DNA from: Prorocentrum cordatum
Taxonomy: Eukaryota > Sar > Dinophyceae > Prorocentrales > Prorocentraceae
Length of the DNA stretch: 32,500 bases
Direction of reading: 5' to 3'
NCBI GenBank assembly: GCA_963575745.1
Contig: CAUYUJ010020148.1
Span: 325,001 to 357,500, forward strand
The notes beneath the pieces are model-generated. The model had not been told where the DNA came from, searched no databases, and saw only the letters and a program-made list of their open reading frames with translations. Shown here piece by piece: positions 8,107 to 17,961 of this stretch; position 1 is the first letter of the stretch, and every line of letters starts with the position of its first letter. Both the position numbers and the translations under genes were made by a program.

Positions 8107-10458
8107 TCACAAGTAGGCAGGTTCACTGACGTCAACGGGCACCGCGAGGTTGGCCACCCTGGGCGCCTTCGACCGTGGCTCGCTGTCCGCAGGAGCTGTT
8201 GGTCGGCTCCTCGAGTCTACGTCCCATCCCCGCGGAGTCGCCCGCCCAGCCGCTGAACTCGCCGCTGTTGCTGCGCCGCCTGCTGCTGCTGCTGCCATCG
8301 CGGCTGTGAGGTTGACCGCTGCCGCATCCACCTCCATCTCTGGGGCTGCGATGGCGTCGCCTGGCAACGGGTGAACCGCTGTCTGCCGATGCGCCGCATC
8401 CAGGAGCCTCCCCTCCATGTGCTTCCTGCACTCGTGAGAGTGCGCCACCTCGCCTCCCCAGCACCTCGGACAGTTCAAGGCGGGCCCGTAGGTCTGCACC
8501 GTCCTCTTCGTCACGTAGGTGGCTTGTCCGAGCCTCAGCTCGGGTAGGGGTGCTGCTTGAGCGTTCAGAGGTCCTGGAGGTGGTCGCGCTGGCTCTTCCG
8601 CCATTGGGGCTGCTGCTGCTGCGGCGCTGCTGCTTGCCGCTGCCGCTGGCTGGATGCGCCTCCTCGGCCTGGCGCTGTTGTGCCTCTGCGCCTGGCGCGC
8701 CCTCGCCACGTTGTCTCCGCGGTGGGGCTCGGCGCCGCCCCTGGGCTGCCCTGCGGTGGTGTCTGCTCGCTCAGGCTTGGACTGGAGGTCCCAAGGCAGG
8801 CTCGCGAAGCTGTTCAGCGCGTCCACGTTGAACCTCCACTCCCTCGGCTGCCTACTGATCGCCCGATGGTGGCTGGTCTGCCGCGACCCGCCGACCGGGC
8901 GCTCGTCGCTCTTCTCGGTCTTGCCCAGCCAGACACCCAGACGCCACTGGGCCTCTGCCTGCTGCGCGCGGTCGCCTGGCACGCGGGCCCAGACAACTTC
9001 TCCGAGCGTGGCCACCTCCCCGCGGCACGGCTCGCCCCGATTGACGCGGTAGGCCGTCTTTCCAGCGGCCTGCCTGACAGCAAACCGTGCGAGGAGCCAC
9101 CCAGTGTGCCTGACCACCCACGGCATGACCCTGTGGAGCACGGGGATGCGCGCGCCCATGCCCGACTCGAGCTGGATCTTGATCACGCGCGCCTGCTTGG
9201 CCACCAGGTCGTTCATGGCCTCAATGAAACCCATCGACGCGTGGCTCCTGGCAGGCGCTGCCGCGAGCTGGCACTTGAAGCCCTTCAGCTTCCGCTCGCC
9301 GGAGATCTGCTCGGCCAGCGCCTGGACAGCTGGCTCCTGGTCGGTGCGCAGGGCGCACTCCGCGATGCACCGGGCGTCGATGGCCGCAATCGCTGCAATT
9401 GGCATGAAGGAATGCATACCCTTAGGCCCCAGGACCGCGTGGACCGCGGCAGACTGGCGTTGCGCCGCCACAGGCGCGTTGAGCAGCACCTCCACGCCGT
9501 CGCCAGCGACTGGGTCCACCAGCTGCGGCATCAGGATGGCCTGGTCGATCTGATGATCCGCTGGGGCCAACCGAGACATGCTGTCGGCTGAGGCCGCCAG
9601 CTCTTCAGCTGTGACCACGGCGCCGAGCTGCAGGTAGCGCATCCGCACCTCGTCGACGCTGCCAGGCCCGCCGCCCTGTCGGCGCGGGTCGTCTGCCGCC
9701 GTGGCTGGCACGCACTTGTCGCGCCAACCTCGCGGTGGAAGGTGAGCGAGCTCGTGCTTGTCGATCTCCTCCTGGCTGGGGAGCGGTGGCGCCCGCTTCG
9801 CCCTGGCTGGCACCCCGTCGGGCTCTGCCCCTTCCAGCGGCGCCTCCTCGTGCTGAGGCTGCTCGGCCGCCGCGGGGGCTGCTGCCGCTGGCGCCTCGGC
9901 CCTGACTGGGTTGAGCCGCAGCGTCTCAGACGTCGTCGCGGTGGGTCCCGCGACGCGCCCTCGCATCCAGAACAGGTTGTTTTGTTGCACCAGAGGCACG
10001 TTGGCGACGCCCTCTGGTAGGCTGAGCGCCGCGGGCACGATGTGCGAGCCGGTCGGAGAGAACAGCGCAGAGTGGCCATTGTCCAATGCCTCGGCTACCC
10101 CCATGATGGGATGCGAGACGTCGGCGACCTGGTAGTCGATGCCCACTCCGTGCATGTCTGAGCTGTCAAGCAGGTCGCACTGCGCGCTCTTCTCGCCGTG
10201 GTGCTTCGCGCGCCTGTCGTCCGCGGCGCGGATGTCGTAGAGCTGGATCGGCTCACGCATTGCCGCTCTCGGGGCGTGGCTGCGCGGGCACGTCGCTCTG
10301 GAGGCCCCCGAGTCCACCACGATGTACTCCTCGCAACTCTGATTGTCGCCTCCTGGGCCGTCAGCCCGCGCAGCTCGCAACGTTGAGATCCCATTCACGG
10401 GGTCCGCTGCCTGGGCCGCCAGGCGCAGCGCCACCACTTGAGCTGGCGCTGCCGCCAC
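8107..10458 (-). pseudogene. Element 1 pol: protease and degenerate integrase
   Basis: Residues 45-55 (EEYIVVDSGASRATCP) contain the DSG of a retropepsin. Near residues 230-260, DKHELAHLPPRGWRDKC resembles the His-His-Cys-Cys finger before copia integrases, with one expected Cys replaced by Arg (WRDKC). The catalytic core follows: an Asp in LRTDQEPAVQAL (D373) and a Glu in SMGFIEAMNDL (E413). I do not find the first Asp of the D,D,E triad; the aligned position reads VRMRYLQLG. A Gln/Ala/Pro-rich region leads toward reverse transcriptase. The frame ends at a TGA (8109-8107) that interrupts otherwise continuous protein-like sequence. Ser/Ala-rich sequence before the protease overlaps the end of gag in another frame. 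Confidence 0.78.
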
Positions 10459-11250
10459 TCGGGGCGGCCACTGAGCTCGCCGTTGACAGCTGCACTGCGT
10501 TGGGCCGCGCCTGGGCGACGCTGCTCGGCGCCGCGGGCGGCGCGCTCGACGCTGCTGAGCCCGTCGCAGGCGTGAGCAGCCGAAGCAAGTTCAACGCGTC
10601 CTTCAACTCGGTCGTCTTGCTGGCCGTGCTGTTCACTCTCGTAATCTTACCAGGGCAGTCTCTCATCAATTGGTCCTTCTGGCGGCGCTTCCTGCACGTC
10701 CGTGTCTCGACGCGCTGGCCGTCATTGCCGTCTCTGCCCCTGCCGTTCTTCTGCGTCTGGCGCTGAGATCGGGGTCCCTGTTTCCGTCTGAGAGCTTCCC
10801 GTGCCCCTTCTTGCCGCCGTCGTTTCCTTTGCTCTTCCCCTTCCCCTTCCCCTTGCCATTGCCCTTCTTGATGGCGCTTGCTACCGTCGCCACCTCGGTT
10901 GACGCCGCCCCTCCTGCTGCCAGCGTCGCCGCCAGGCACCCGATGTCCATCGGAGCTGGCCCGCTGTCGTCTGCAGCGGTGGCCCCCGCTGCGGTGCCTC
11001 TTGCAGCGCCCTTGAACGTCTTCCTGTTCGTCATGTACGTCCTCGCGTGCTTCGCGATCGCGTCGTGGTCCCCTGGGCGGTCGGCGTTGACCATCAGCCA
11101 CTGCTGAAGGTCCTTGTCCTGGATCACCGCCATGAAGATCGTCGCCTTGATGTCGCCGGGCACCGCGCTGCCGTGCCGCTCGTGCGTCTGGACCACCGCG
11201 TCGAACTCGTCCATGTCGGTCCCGATCGTCGCTGCTCCGAACGCGCTTCC
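10440..11250 (-). pseudogene. Element 1 gag, C-terminal part with decayed zinc knuckle
   Basis: From 11244 the frame reads AFGAATIGTDMDEFDAVV, then GDIKATIFMAVI, LQQWLMVN and HARTYMTNRKTF, a capsid-type helical region. A Lys/Gly-rich stretch (KGNGKGKGKGKSKGN) follows. The frame then changes near 10790, after which CRKRRQKDQLMRDCPGK appears where a CCHC knuckle is expected. Relative to the C-x2-C-x4-H-x4-C pattern, the second Cys is Arg and the His is Gln, so zinc binding is probably lost. The start of this exon-like segment lies beside the inserted repeat array, and a TGA stands in frame just upstream (near 11257). Confidence 0.7.
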
Positions 11251-11749
11251 CGCTCATGTCAAGAAGGTTTAAGGCCTGGCGGATTCCCAAACATAGGCGT
11301 TCCGCACGAGACATCATCACACAATCGAGAAGTTGGGGGTCGTGTCTTAAGACGTTGTTTGTCAAAAGTGAGCGTTTCGCCCGAGACATCCTCAAACAAT
11401 CTGGATGGTGAAATCGCTCGCCAAATTTTCGGACCCTCGAAAATGGGCGCTTCGCCCGAGACATCCTCGAACGCATGGGGTACCGACAGAGCTCTTGTAA
11501 GGCATCTTTTCGGATCGATCTCGGATGACCTCCAAGATGGCCCAAGAAAAGAAAGCATGAAAACACCCGCGTGTTTTCAACAACTTCGTTTAGAAATCAA
11601 CGTTCCGTTCGAGACACCCTCCAACAATTTGCTTTCGGACGGGCCCCCGGAGGCGAAAGTATTGAAACGCCGATGAGTTTTCAACAGCTTGTTTCTTAGA
11701 GCATTTCGCCCGAGACATCCTCCAACAATATTTGCACGCGCGCTGAAAA

Positions 11750-12078
11750 AGTGAACCCCGCCTGATATCTGTTGCGGGCGTTCGGGGTAAGAGCGACGTC
11801 TAAACTCGCGCGGCTCTTGGACTCCACCTGGTATATTTTGTGGGCGTTCGCGGTGGACGGTGATTGAACTTGCGCGGGTTGCGAATTCAATTTGCTATCC
11901 TTTGTGGATGTCCGTGGCGAGCGGCACGTTGGAATTTGCGCGGGTCGTGAATTCAATTTGGTTCTTTTTGCGGGTGTTCGGGGCCAGCGGCGCGTCTGAA
12001 TTGGCGCGGATAGCGAAGTCCACCCGGCGCCCCTTGTCGGCGTTCGGGGAGAGCGTCTACGCGACATGCGAAGTTGAT
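11750..12078. repeat. Five ~65-bp subunits (block 1)
   Basis: Subunits start near 11751, 11814, 11878, 11945 and 12010. Each has GTGAA(C/T)TCCACCTGGTATC-like sequence, then TTTGTGGGCGTTCGGGGT, then AGCGGCACGTC and a GCGCGGG end. The same five-subunit order returns twice more in the array. Confidence 0.8.
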
Positions 12079-12954
12079 GTTGGTGTACGTTCTTGCCGAG
12101 CTCTTCGGTTTCACGCGCTTCCCGTTCATGTCAAGAAAGGTTTAAGGCCTGGCGGATTCCCAAACATAGGCGTTTCGCATGAGACACCATCGCACAATCG
12201 AGAAGCTTGGGGGTCGTGTCTTAAGACGTTGTTTGTCAAAAGTGAGCGTTTCGCCCGAGACATCCTCAAACAATCTGGATGGTGAAATCGCTCGCCTAAT
12301 TTTCGGACCCTCGAATATGGGCGCTTCGCCCGAGACATCCTCGAACGCGTGGGATGCCGACAGAGCTCTCGTAAGGCATCTTTCCGGAGCCATCTCGCAA
12401 GGCGATTTCCGGAGCTTTCTTGCCAAACTCTTCGAGTTCACGCGCTTCCCGTTCATGTCGAGAAAGGTTGCTCCGTGATCCAGGCCTGGCGGATTCCCAA
12501 ACGTAGGCGTTTCGCTCGAGACATCCTCGCGCAATCGAGGACTTGGGGTCGTATCTTAAGACGTCTTTTGCTAAGCATTGGCGTTTCGCTCGGGAGATCC
12601 CCGAACCATCGGGATGTCGAAATCGCTCGCCCAATTTCCGGACCATCGAAAATGGGCGTTTCGCCCGAGACATCCTCGAACACATGGGATGCCGACGGAG
12701 CTCTTGTAAGGCACCATTTCCGGAGCGATCTCGGAGGACCTCCAGGATGGCCCAAGACGCGAACGCATGGACAAACCCATGTGTTTTTAACACACTCGTT
12801 GAACAAGCAGCGTTTTGTTCGAGACATCCTCCAAACATTGCCTTTCGGACGGGTCCCCGCAGGCGAAATTATTGAAACACCACTGGGATTTCAACAATTT
12901 TGCTTAACAGAACATTTCGCTCGAGACATCCCCGAACCATGTTTGAACTCGCGC

Positions 12955-13290
12955 GGGAAGTGAACTCCACCTGATGTCATTTGTGGGCGTTCGGGGTAAG
13001 GGCGACGTCTAAATTCGCGCGGGTAGTGAACTCCACCTGGTATCTTGCGTGGACGTTCGCGGTGAGCGGTGACTGAAATTGCGCGGATTGTGAGCTCTAT
13101 GTGGTATCTTTTGTGGGCGCACGGAGTGAGCGGCACGTCGGAATTTGCGCTGGTCGCGAACTCAATCGGGTTCTCTTTTGCGGACGTTCGGGGTCAGCGG
13201 CACGTCTGAATTGGCGCGGGTGGCGAAGCCCGCCAGGTGCACCTTGTGGACGTTCGGGAAGAGCGCCTACGCGACATGCGAACTTGATGA
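12955..13290. repeat. Five ~65-bp subunits (block 2)
   Basis: Subunits start near 12958, 13023, 13087, 13153 and 13220. Each is most like the subunit at the same position in blocks 1 and 3, which shows that the five were duplicated as one unit. Confidence 0.8.
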
Positions 13291-13817
13291 TGGTATTTGA
13301 TTTCACGCGCTTCCCGCCTCTCTCTTTCTTTTCTGGCTTGTAAAAATTATGATACATTATATGTACTAGCGTTTTGCTCAAGACACCCTCGCGCAATCGA
13401 GAAGTTTTTTGGGGTCGTATCTTAAGACGTCGTTCGCTAAACATTGGCGTTTCGCCCAGGAGATCCCCGAACCATCGGGGCGTTGAAATCGCTCGCCTAA
13501 TTTTCGGATCCTCGAAAATGGGCGTTTCTCCTGAGACATCCCCGAAACAATGGGATGCCGACAGAGCTCTCGTAAAGGCATCTTTTCGGGGCGATCTCGG
13601 ATGACCTCCAAGATGGCCCAAGAAGCGAACGTACTGAACAACCCGCGTGTGTTTAACACTTTCGTTGAGCAGTCAGCGTTTCTTTTGAGACATCCCCCAA
13701 CACTTGCCCCTGGACGGGCCCTCGAAGGCGAAATTATTGAAACGCCGATGGGATCCCAACAGTCTCGTGCTAACAGATAGCGTTTCGCCCGAGACATCCT
13801 CCAACCATTTTTGAACT

Positions 13818-14156
13818 CGCGCGGGAAGTGAACTCCACCTGATATCTGTCGTGGGCATTCGGGGTAACAGCGACGGCTAAACTCGCACGGGTCGTGAACT
13901 CCACTTGGTATCTTGCGTCGACGTTCGCGGTGAGGGGTGACTGACGTTGCGTGCATTGTGGATTCCATTTGCTATCCTTTGTGGGCGTCCGTGACGAGCG
14001 GCGCGTTGGAATTTGCGCGGGCCGTGAACTCCATGTGGTTATTTTTGCGGGTGTTCGGGGTCAGCGGCGCGTCAGAATTGGCGCGGGGACCGGAGTCCAC
14101 CTGGTGCCCCTTGTAGGCGTTCGTGGAGAGCGTCTACGCGACATGCGAAATTGATG
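13818..14156. repeat. Five ~65-bp subunits (block 3)
   Basis: The third copy of the five-subunit block, again ending in CTACGCGACATGCGAA as in blocks 1 and 2. Confidence 0.8.
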
Positions 14157-14221
14157 TTGGCGCACGCCCTTCCCGAACTCTTTGATTTCACGCTCTTTGA
14201 TGTCAAGAAAGGTTTCCTCAC

Positions 14222-15386
14222 CTGACCCAGAGCTGACGCCGGCTGGTCGGTCTCGAACTCCTTCGCGGGTTTGCGCCGCGCCGCCAGTCCTTCGCCCATC
14301 GGGATCGGCCGCTGCATGGCGGGCGCCTTGCCTTCCAGGGGCAGCGCGAGCACGCGGCGCAGCTGCCGCGACGCGCCGACGAGCGCTGGATTCGTCAGGT
14401 CCAACGTCCCGTTGGTGACGCCCTCTTCGGCCTTGTGCCCGACCGCGACCATTTTTTGGCACGGCTCGTCGTCTAGCGTCGCGACGTGCGCCATCTGATT
14501 GAACGACCATGCGGGCCACGCTGCCTCGCTGCCCTTGAACTGGGCTGGCTTCGCCAGCAGCTTCGCGTCGATGACGTCCCACATCCGACGATCCTCGCTC
14601 CTCGCCGGCGCTGGGCTCGCCGCCGCCGTGCTCCCCCGCGGCGGTCAGCTGCTGGAGCGCCTGCTGAAGCTGCTGGAGCTGCGCATTCAGCTGTCTGGCT
14701 GCCGTCTCTGCTCGCGCCTCCTGCTCCTGGGCTCGCCTCTCGGCAGCTTCCGCTCGAGCAGTCGCCGTCCGCAATGCGTCCAACACCTGCTGGGCCGTCG
14801 GCTGCTGCTGCGGCAAGGCTCCTGCTGCAGCTGCGGCCGCGGCTGCGGGGTCGCCCGCTGCCTGCTGCGCCGCCGCTGCTTGCAGTTCCTCCTCAATCTC
14901 TGAACCTCCACGCTGCGAAGGCCGCGTAGGGTCGCTCGCGTGGGGCATGAAGGAGTGAACGTCCTCGTCCACGACGTCGAGCGGCCAAGCGTGACCCAGC
15001 TGCTTGTCGAAGACGGCGTGCCCGAACACGCGATGCGTGAACGTTGGCAGGTCGATCTCGTGACCGACGATCTTCTCGACGAGGTTCAGCGCCGACTCCA
15101 GCTGCCTGCAGACGTCTCCGCGCCGCTGCCGTCGCCAGGCGGCGTCCTCCGATCGCCGCCGCCCTCGCTGCTTCTTCTGCTTCTTGCGCCCCGTCGCTGT
15201 AGCGCCCGCCGAGGTTGAACCTCGGCCTGCACAGGGGTCTGGGGGCTGCCCTCCGCCGCCCCGCGGTGCTCCCCGCAGGGCGCTGGGGCGCCCCCCGCAA
15301 CCCGCAGTGCTCCTCGCTGTGCCGCTGGACTGGGCGGCTGCCCTCCGCAACCCGCGGCGCTCCCCGCTGGGCTGCTGGGCTGGCAC
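14222..15386 (-). pseudogene. Element 1 gag, N-terminal part, frameshifted
   Basis: The first ATG is at 15386, 35 bases past the primer site. The first ~265 codons are Ala/Arg/Gln-rich and contain a likely coiled coil (QVLDALRTATARAEAAERRA and the Gln/Leu-rich stretch after it). Near 14590 protein character moves to the next frame, which reads MWDVIDAKLLAKPAQFKG, then AAWPAWSFNQMAHV and LDDEPCQKM, typical of the start of the capsid-like domain in this copia group. It ends at GQ (14222) where the repeat array begins. One indel near 14590 explains the frame change. Confidence 0.68.
15240..15385. repeat. Short minisatellite in the start of element 1 gag
   Basis: About 2.5 degenerate copies of a ~57-bp unit with CTGCCCTCCGC, CCCGCGGTGCTCCCCGC and GCTGGG words. 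Its length is a multiple of three, so extra copies keep the gag frame. Confidence 0.5.
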
Positions 15387-15420
15387 TTCCGACGCAAAAC
15401 CCGCGGATCCTCAGGCCACG

Positions 15421-15433
15421 GGCTCCGCTACCA
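15421..15433 (-). other. Primer-binding site of element 1
   Basis: On the minus strand this reads TGGTAGCGGAGCC, directly after the LTR. It is complementary to a tRNA 3' end GGCUCCGCUACCA. Eukaryotic initiator tRNA-Met typically ends in GCUACCA, so that tRNA is the likely primer. Element 2 has the same 12 bases after its own unrelated LTR. Confidence 0.82.
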
Positions 15434-15532
15434 TGCGCGGCCCCCCCCGCGGAGCCGCGATCCTTTTTGAACCAAGAGGGTTGCGTCACAGCGCCCCCCA
15501 ACAACCCTGTGACTATGTTCATAGCTCTGGCA
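15434..15532 (-). repeat. 5' LTR of element 1
   Basis: Direct repeat partner of 5634-5732. On the minus strand it begins TGCCAGAGCTATGAAC and ends CCGCGCA, the expected TG and CA termini. At ~99 bp it is very short for an LTR. I cannot identify promoter or polyadenylation signals in it. Confidence 0.88.
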
Positions 15533-15747
15533 GTGAATTCAAAGAGCCCTTGTAGGGGGCCATGGAGAAAAAAATTAGAAGGAGGGTTCATCCCAACATT
15601 GAAAACTCTTGGGTTTACGCTGGTCCACCCTCCTTCTCTTCCTTCTCATCCTCCTCCTTCCCCCTCCTCCCTCCTCCTCCCTCCTCATCCACCTCCGATT
15701 CCTCCCACCATCAAACAAAACTCCTCCCGGCCGCACCACCAAACACA
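15533..15747. other. No gene; includes a degenerate CTC tract
   Basis: Pyrimidine-rich CTC/CCT sequence occupies about 15640-15705. The rest is unique and non-coding as far as I can see. Confidence 0.5.
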
Positions 15748-16262
15748 TCAGTAGGGCGGGCCGGGCGTTTCGCCTGAAACGCGTCAGCCATTTATTACAC
15801 AGAAGCTCGGAAATTTCAACGCTCTCGCAGATGGAGGGGGGGCCGCTTTCAAATTGTGGCTCTCGCCCTGGCGCCGCGGGCAATCGTTTTAAACATTTGC
15901 AACAATTTTGAGGATGGGGGGCTGGCTGGTTTCAAACTGGGGCTCGCCCCTTAGCGCCGCGCGCGCTCGTCTTAAACATGTGCCGCCATTTCACGGATGG
16001 ATGGCGGTTCCTTTTCGAAATGTGGGTCTCGCCTTGGCGCCGCGCGTATTATCTTCAAGGTTCATAACAGTTTCAAATATTCGCATGGTCAGAATCCCAA
16101 GAATCGTGTTCTGGCACGATTTAGAACTGTGGGAACGCAACGGACAAACTGATTCGCGGTGTTGAAGTCCCAGGGGTGTTCTGGCACGAACGAAACGTGC
16201 CAGGATGCAACAATTGTGTTGGTCCGCGCCGCTGAAGTCATGGGAGCGTCGCTTCAGTATGA
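15748..16262 (+). repeat. Dispersed repeat, copy 2 (right of element 1)
   Basis: It opens with TAGGGCGGGCCGGGCGTTTC, matching GAAGGGCGGGCTGGGCGTTC near 4938. Three GATGGAGGG/GCTCTCGCC subunits follow (near 15830, 15912 and 15994), then the same closing segment as copy 1, with TGTTCTGGCACGATT and CGCTTCAGTAT. Orientation is the same as copy 1. The two copies bracket element 1 but both end at the same internal points, so they are two copies and not two halves of one split copy. Confidence 0.75.
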
Positions 16263-16384
16263 TTTCATATTCTCAGACGATTGTCTTCTAATGGGCCACT
16301 TCCTGCGATGAGAATAGCTCCTTTTCGGGGCCAGTGAGGAGGGAACTTGGAGGGAGGGTTTGTTGCAACATCGCGGATGCATCT

Positions 16385-16555
16385 TGGTCCTCCTCCTCCT
16401 CCTCCTCCTCCATCCTCATCACCTCCTCCTCCTCCTCCATAGTCTTCCTCCGCATCCTCCTCCTCATCCTCCTCGTTCCGCCTCACCCTCGTCCTCCTCC
16501 TCGTCCCGCATCCTCCGCCTCCTCCTCATCCTCATCCTCTCTCCTCCCCCCCTTC
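16385..16555 (+). repeat. CTC/CAT-rich trinucleotide tract
   Basis: Interrupted (CTC)n with CATC and CGCATC variants. Confidence 0.88.
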
Positions 16556-16915
16556 CCTCAACAATTACACAATAAGAATGCTACTCTCCTCTCTCCCCTT
16601 AATCTGCCCGGAGAGTGTCCCGTCCTCTCCGCGTATTGCTTTTACACCGGATTTCATTATTTGGTTTTCCCTGTGTGTTTTTTCAATCCAGCCGCTTCTG
16701 GTTCTTCCAGAGTGGTGCTCCCGCTGCAGCGCCGCCCTCATTTCCGCGCTTCGGTCATTCAACATCGTACTCCCGTTGCAGCGCTGGCCTCGTTCCCGCG
16801 CCTCCGGACGGCACTTGGCATTCGAAAGCGCCCACATCGGGCAAGCAACCGAGGACATGCCCGGCATTCCGCTGTCCCCCCGCAGACGGGCCACTTACCT
16901 TCCAAGTCATCCAGT
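16556..16915. other. No gene; short ~58-bp tandem duplication
   Basis: GTGCTCCCGCTGCAGCGCCG (near 16712) and GTACTCCCGTTGCAGCGCTG (near 16769) start two degenerate ~58-bp repeats that both run to a TTCCCGCGC or TTCCGCGC word. No coding frame is convincing. Confidence 0.45.
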
Positions 16916-16917
16916 GC

Positions 16918-17060
16918 TATGCCACGGCATGCGATGCGATGCGATGCTGTGTTGTGCACTGCTGTGCGATGACATGCTTTGCGTTGCTATGCTTTGTGAT
17001 GCAATGCTTCACTATGCAATGCCACGCCATGCTATTACATGATATGCTCTGCCGTACTCT
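16918..17060 (+). repeat. Degenerate pentanucleotide array (ATGCN)
   Basis: Runs of ATGCG, then ATGCT, TTGCG, ATGCA and ATGCC words at 5-base spacing. It is purest at the left end and decays rightward. Confidence 0.8.
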
Positions 17061-17215
17061 TATACACCATGCTTTTTGCATCCACCGCGTACCCTCTTGG
17101 GATCATTGCCCTGTTCGACATCCGACTGTGCGACTATATATAGGGGATCTACGCTATGGTTAAGGATGGGAGGGAGGGTTAGGGCGTCAGATGTGACGCT
17201 AGCGCACCTGGCGTG

Positions 17216-17505
17216 TCCTCCCCCTCTACAGCTCCCCCCCTCCTCCACTCACCCCTCTCCTCCTCCCCCTCCTCGTCCCTCCTCATCCCTCCCCATCCCT
17301 CCTCATCCCTCCTCATCCCTCCTTCTCCTGGTCCTCATCCTCGTCCCGCCTCCTCCTCGTTCTCCTGCCCTTGTTTCTCCTCCGCCTCCTCCTCCTCCTA
17401 TTCCTCCTCCTCCTCCTCCTCCTCCTCCTCCTCCTCCTCCCACCTCCTCGTCCTCTTCCTCCTTCAGGCTCCTCCTTCTCCCGCCTCCTCCCCCAACGGC
17501 CTATC
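17216..17505 (+). repeat. CTC/CCT/CATC pyrimidine-rich tract
   Basis: An interrupted CTC array with CCCATCCCTCCTCATC repeats on the left and pure (CTC)n at about 17405-17440. Its complement is the GGA tract at 17962-18548. Confidence 0.88.
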
Positions 17506-17961
17506 TCCTGCCCCAATCGTCGGTGTGAAGAGAAGCAGCAACCCTTCAAGCAGACGACAAAATGAGGACGAACACGACCAGGATCGTAACGGACATCGGC
17601 GTGATGCTTCCAACAATCTTCACATCTGAAACCGCCTTCGGGCTCTCAGGCCGTCGAACAAAGCGGCCCCCCAGGAAGGGGGGTCAGAGTTTCGGGGCCC
17701 GCGTGCTGAACAAAACAAGACATCGGAGGTCTGAGGATGAGGAAGCATAGGGAAATGTTGATCATGGGAAGGAGGATGCAACGGGGGAGGGATGGCAATG
17801 GGGAAGAGAGGCGTGCGCGAAGCTGCATGCCAAATATGAGCTGGAAAGGCACCCTCTACAGACGCCACCTGTGGGCGGGCCTGCACTCGCCGGGACGGCG
17901 ACCTCCTCCGCTGGATCCACACTGGAGACGCCCAGACAAGGGAACGGCAACGGAACGGATG
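17506..17961. other. No gene seen
   Basis: Unique sequence between a CTC tract and a GGA tract. Short frames exist on both strands but none has a recognisable domain. Confidence 0.4.

Larger units (their letters stand above)
11241..14221. repeat. Higher-order tandem repeat array inside element 1 gag (~3 kb)
   Basis: Large units begin at about 11241, 12111, 12437 and 13302, each opening with ACGCGCTTCCCG and then ATGTCAAGAAAGGTT or a variant. A last partial opening lies at 14188-14215. Three units are ~865-886 bp and one is truncated to ~326 bp. Full units hold several copies of an ~18-base motif (TTCGCCCGAGACATCCTC) followed by five ~65-bp subunits. The first ~270 bases of units 1 and 2 are nearly identical. 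The array separates the two halves of gag. On the minus strand its left gag border reads CAG then GTGAGG, like a splice donor, and ATGAG stands near the other end, but the reading phases do not match. Confidence 0.85.
5634..15532 (-). mobile_element. Element 1: old, broken Ty1/copia-type LTR retrotransposon (minus strand)
   Basis: Two direct repeats of 98-99 bp (5634-5732 and 15434-15532) bound an internal region. On the minus strand this encodes gag, protease, a degenerate integrase, reverse transcriptase and RNase H in copia order. A tRNA primer site abuts the right-hand (5') LTR. The LTRs match at 92 of 98 aligned bases, so the insertion is old. The flanks GTTAG and GTGAA agree at only 3 of 5 positions, so a target duplication is not clear. 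The coding region has at least one in-frame stop and several frame changes, and gag is split by a ~3-kb repeat array. I judge this copy non-autonomous. Confidence 0.9.

Noticed and set aside
11259-13968. Several 60-200-codon frames in the gag-inserted array with recurring MSRAKR or EDVSGE words
   Set aside because: The words are translations of the repeated ~18-base motif. Frames break at each unit, so these are repeat shadows and not a gene family.
5629-15537. Target-site duplication for element 1 (GTTAG and GTGAA)
   Set aside because: Only 3 of 5 bases agree. It may be an eroded duplication, but the sequence does not support calling it.
17130-17145. TATATATAG as a promoter TATA box
   Set aside because: No gene starts downstream, and dinoflagellates are not known to rely on TATA boxes. 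A lone AT word is not evidence.
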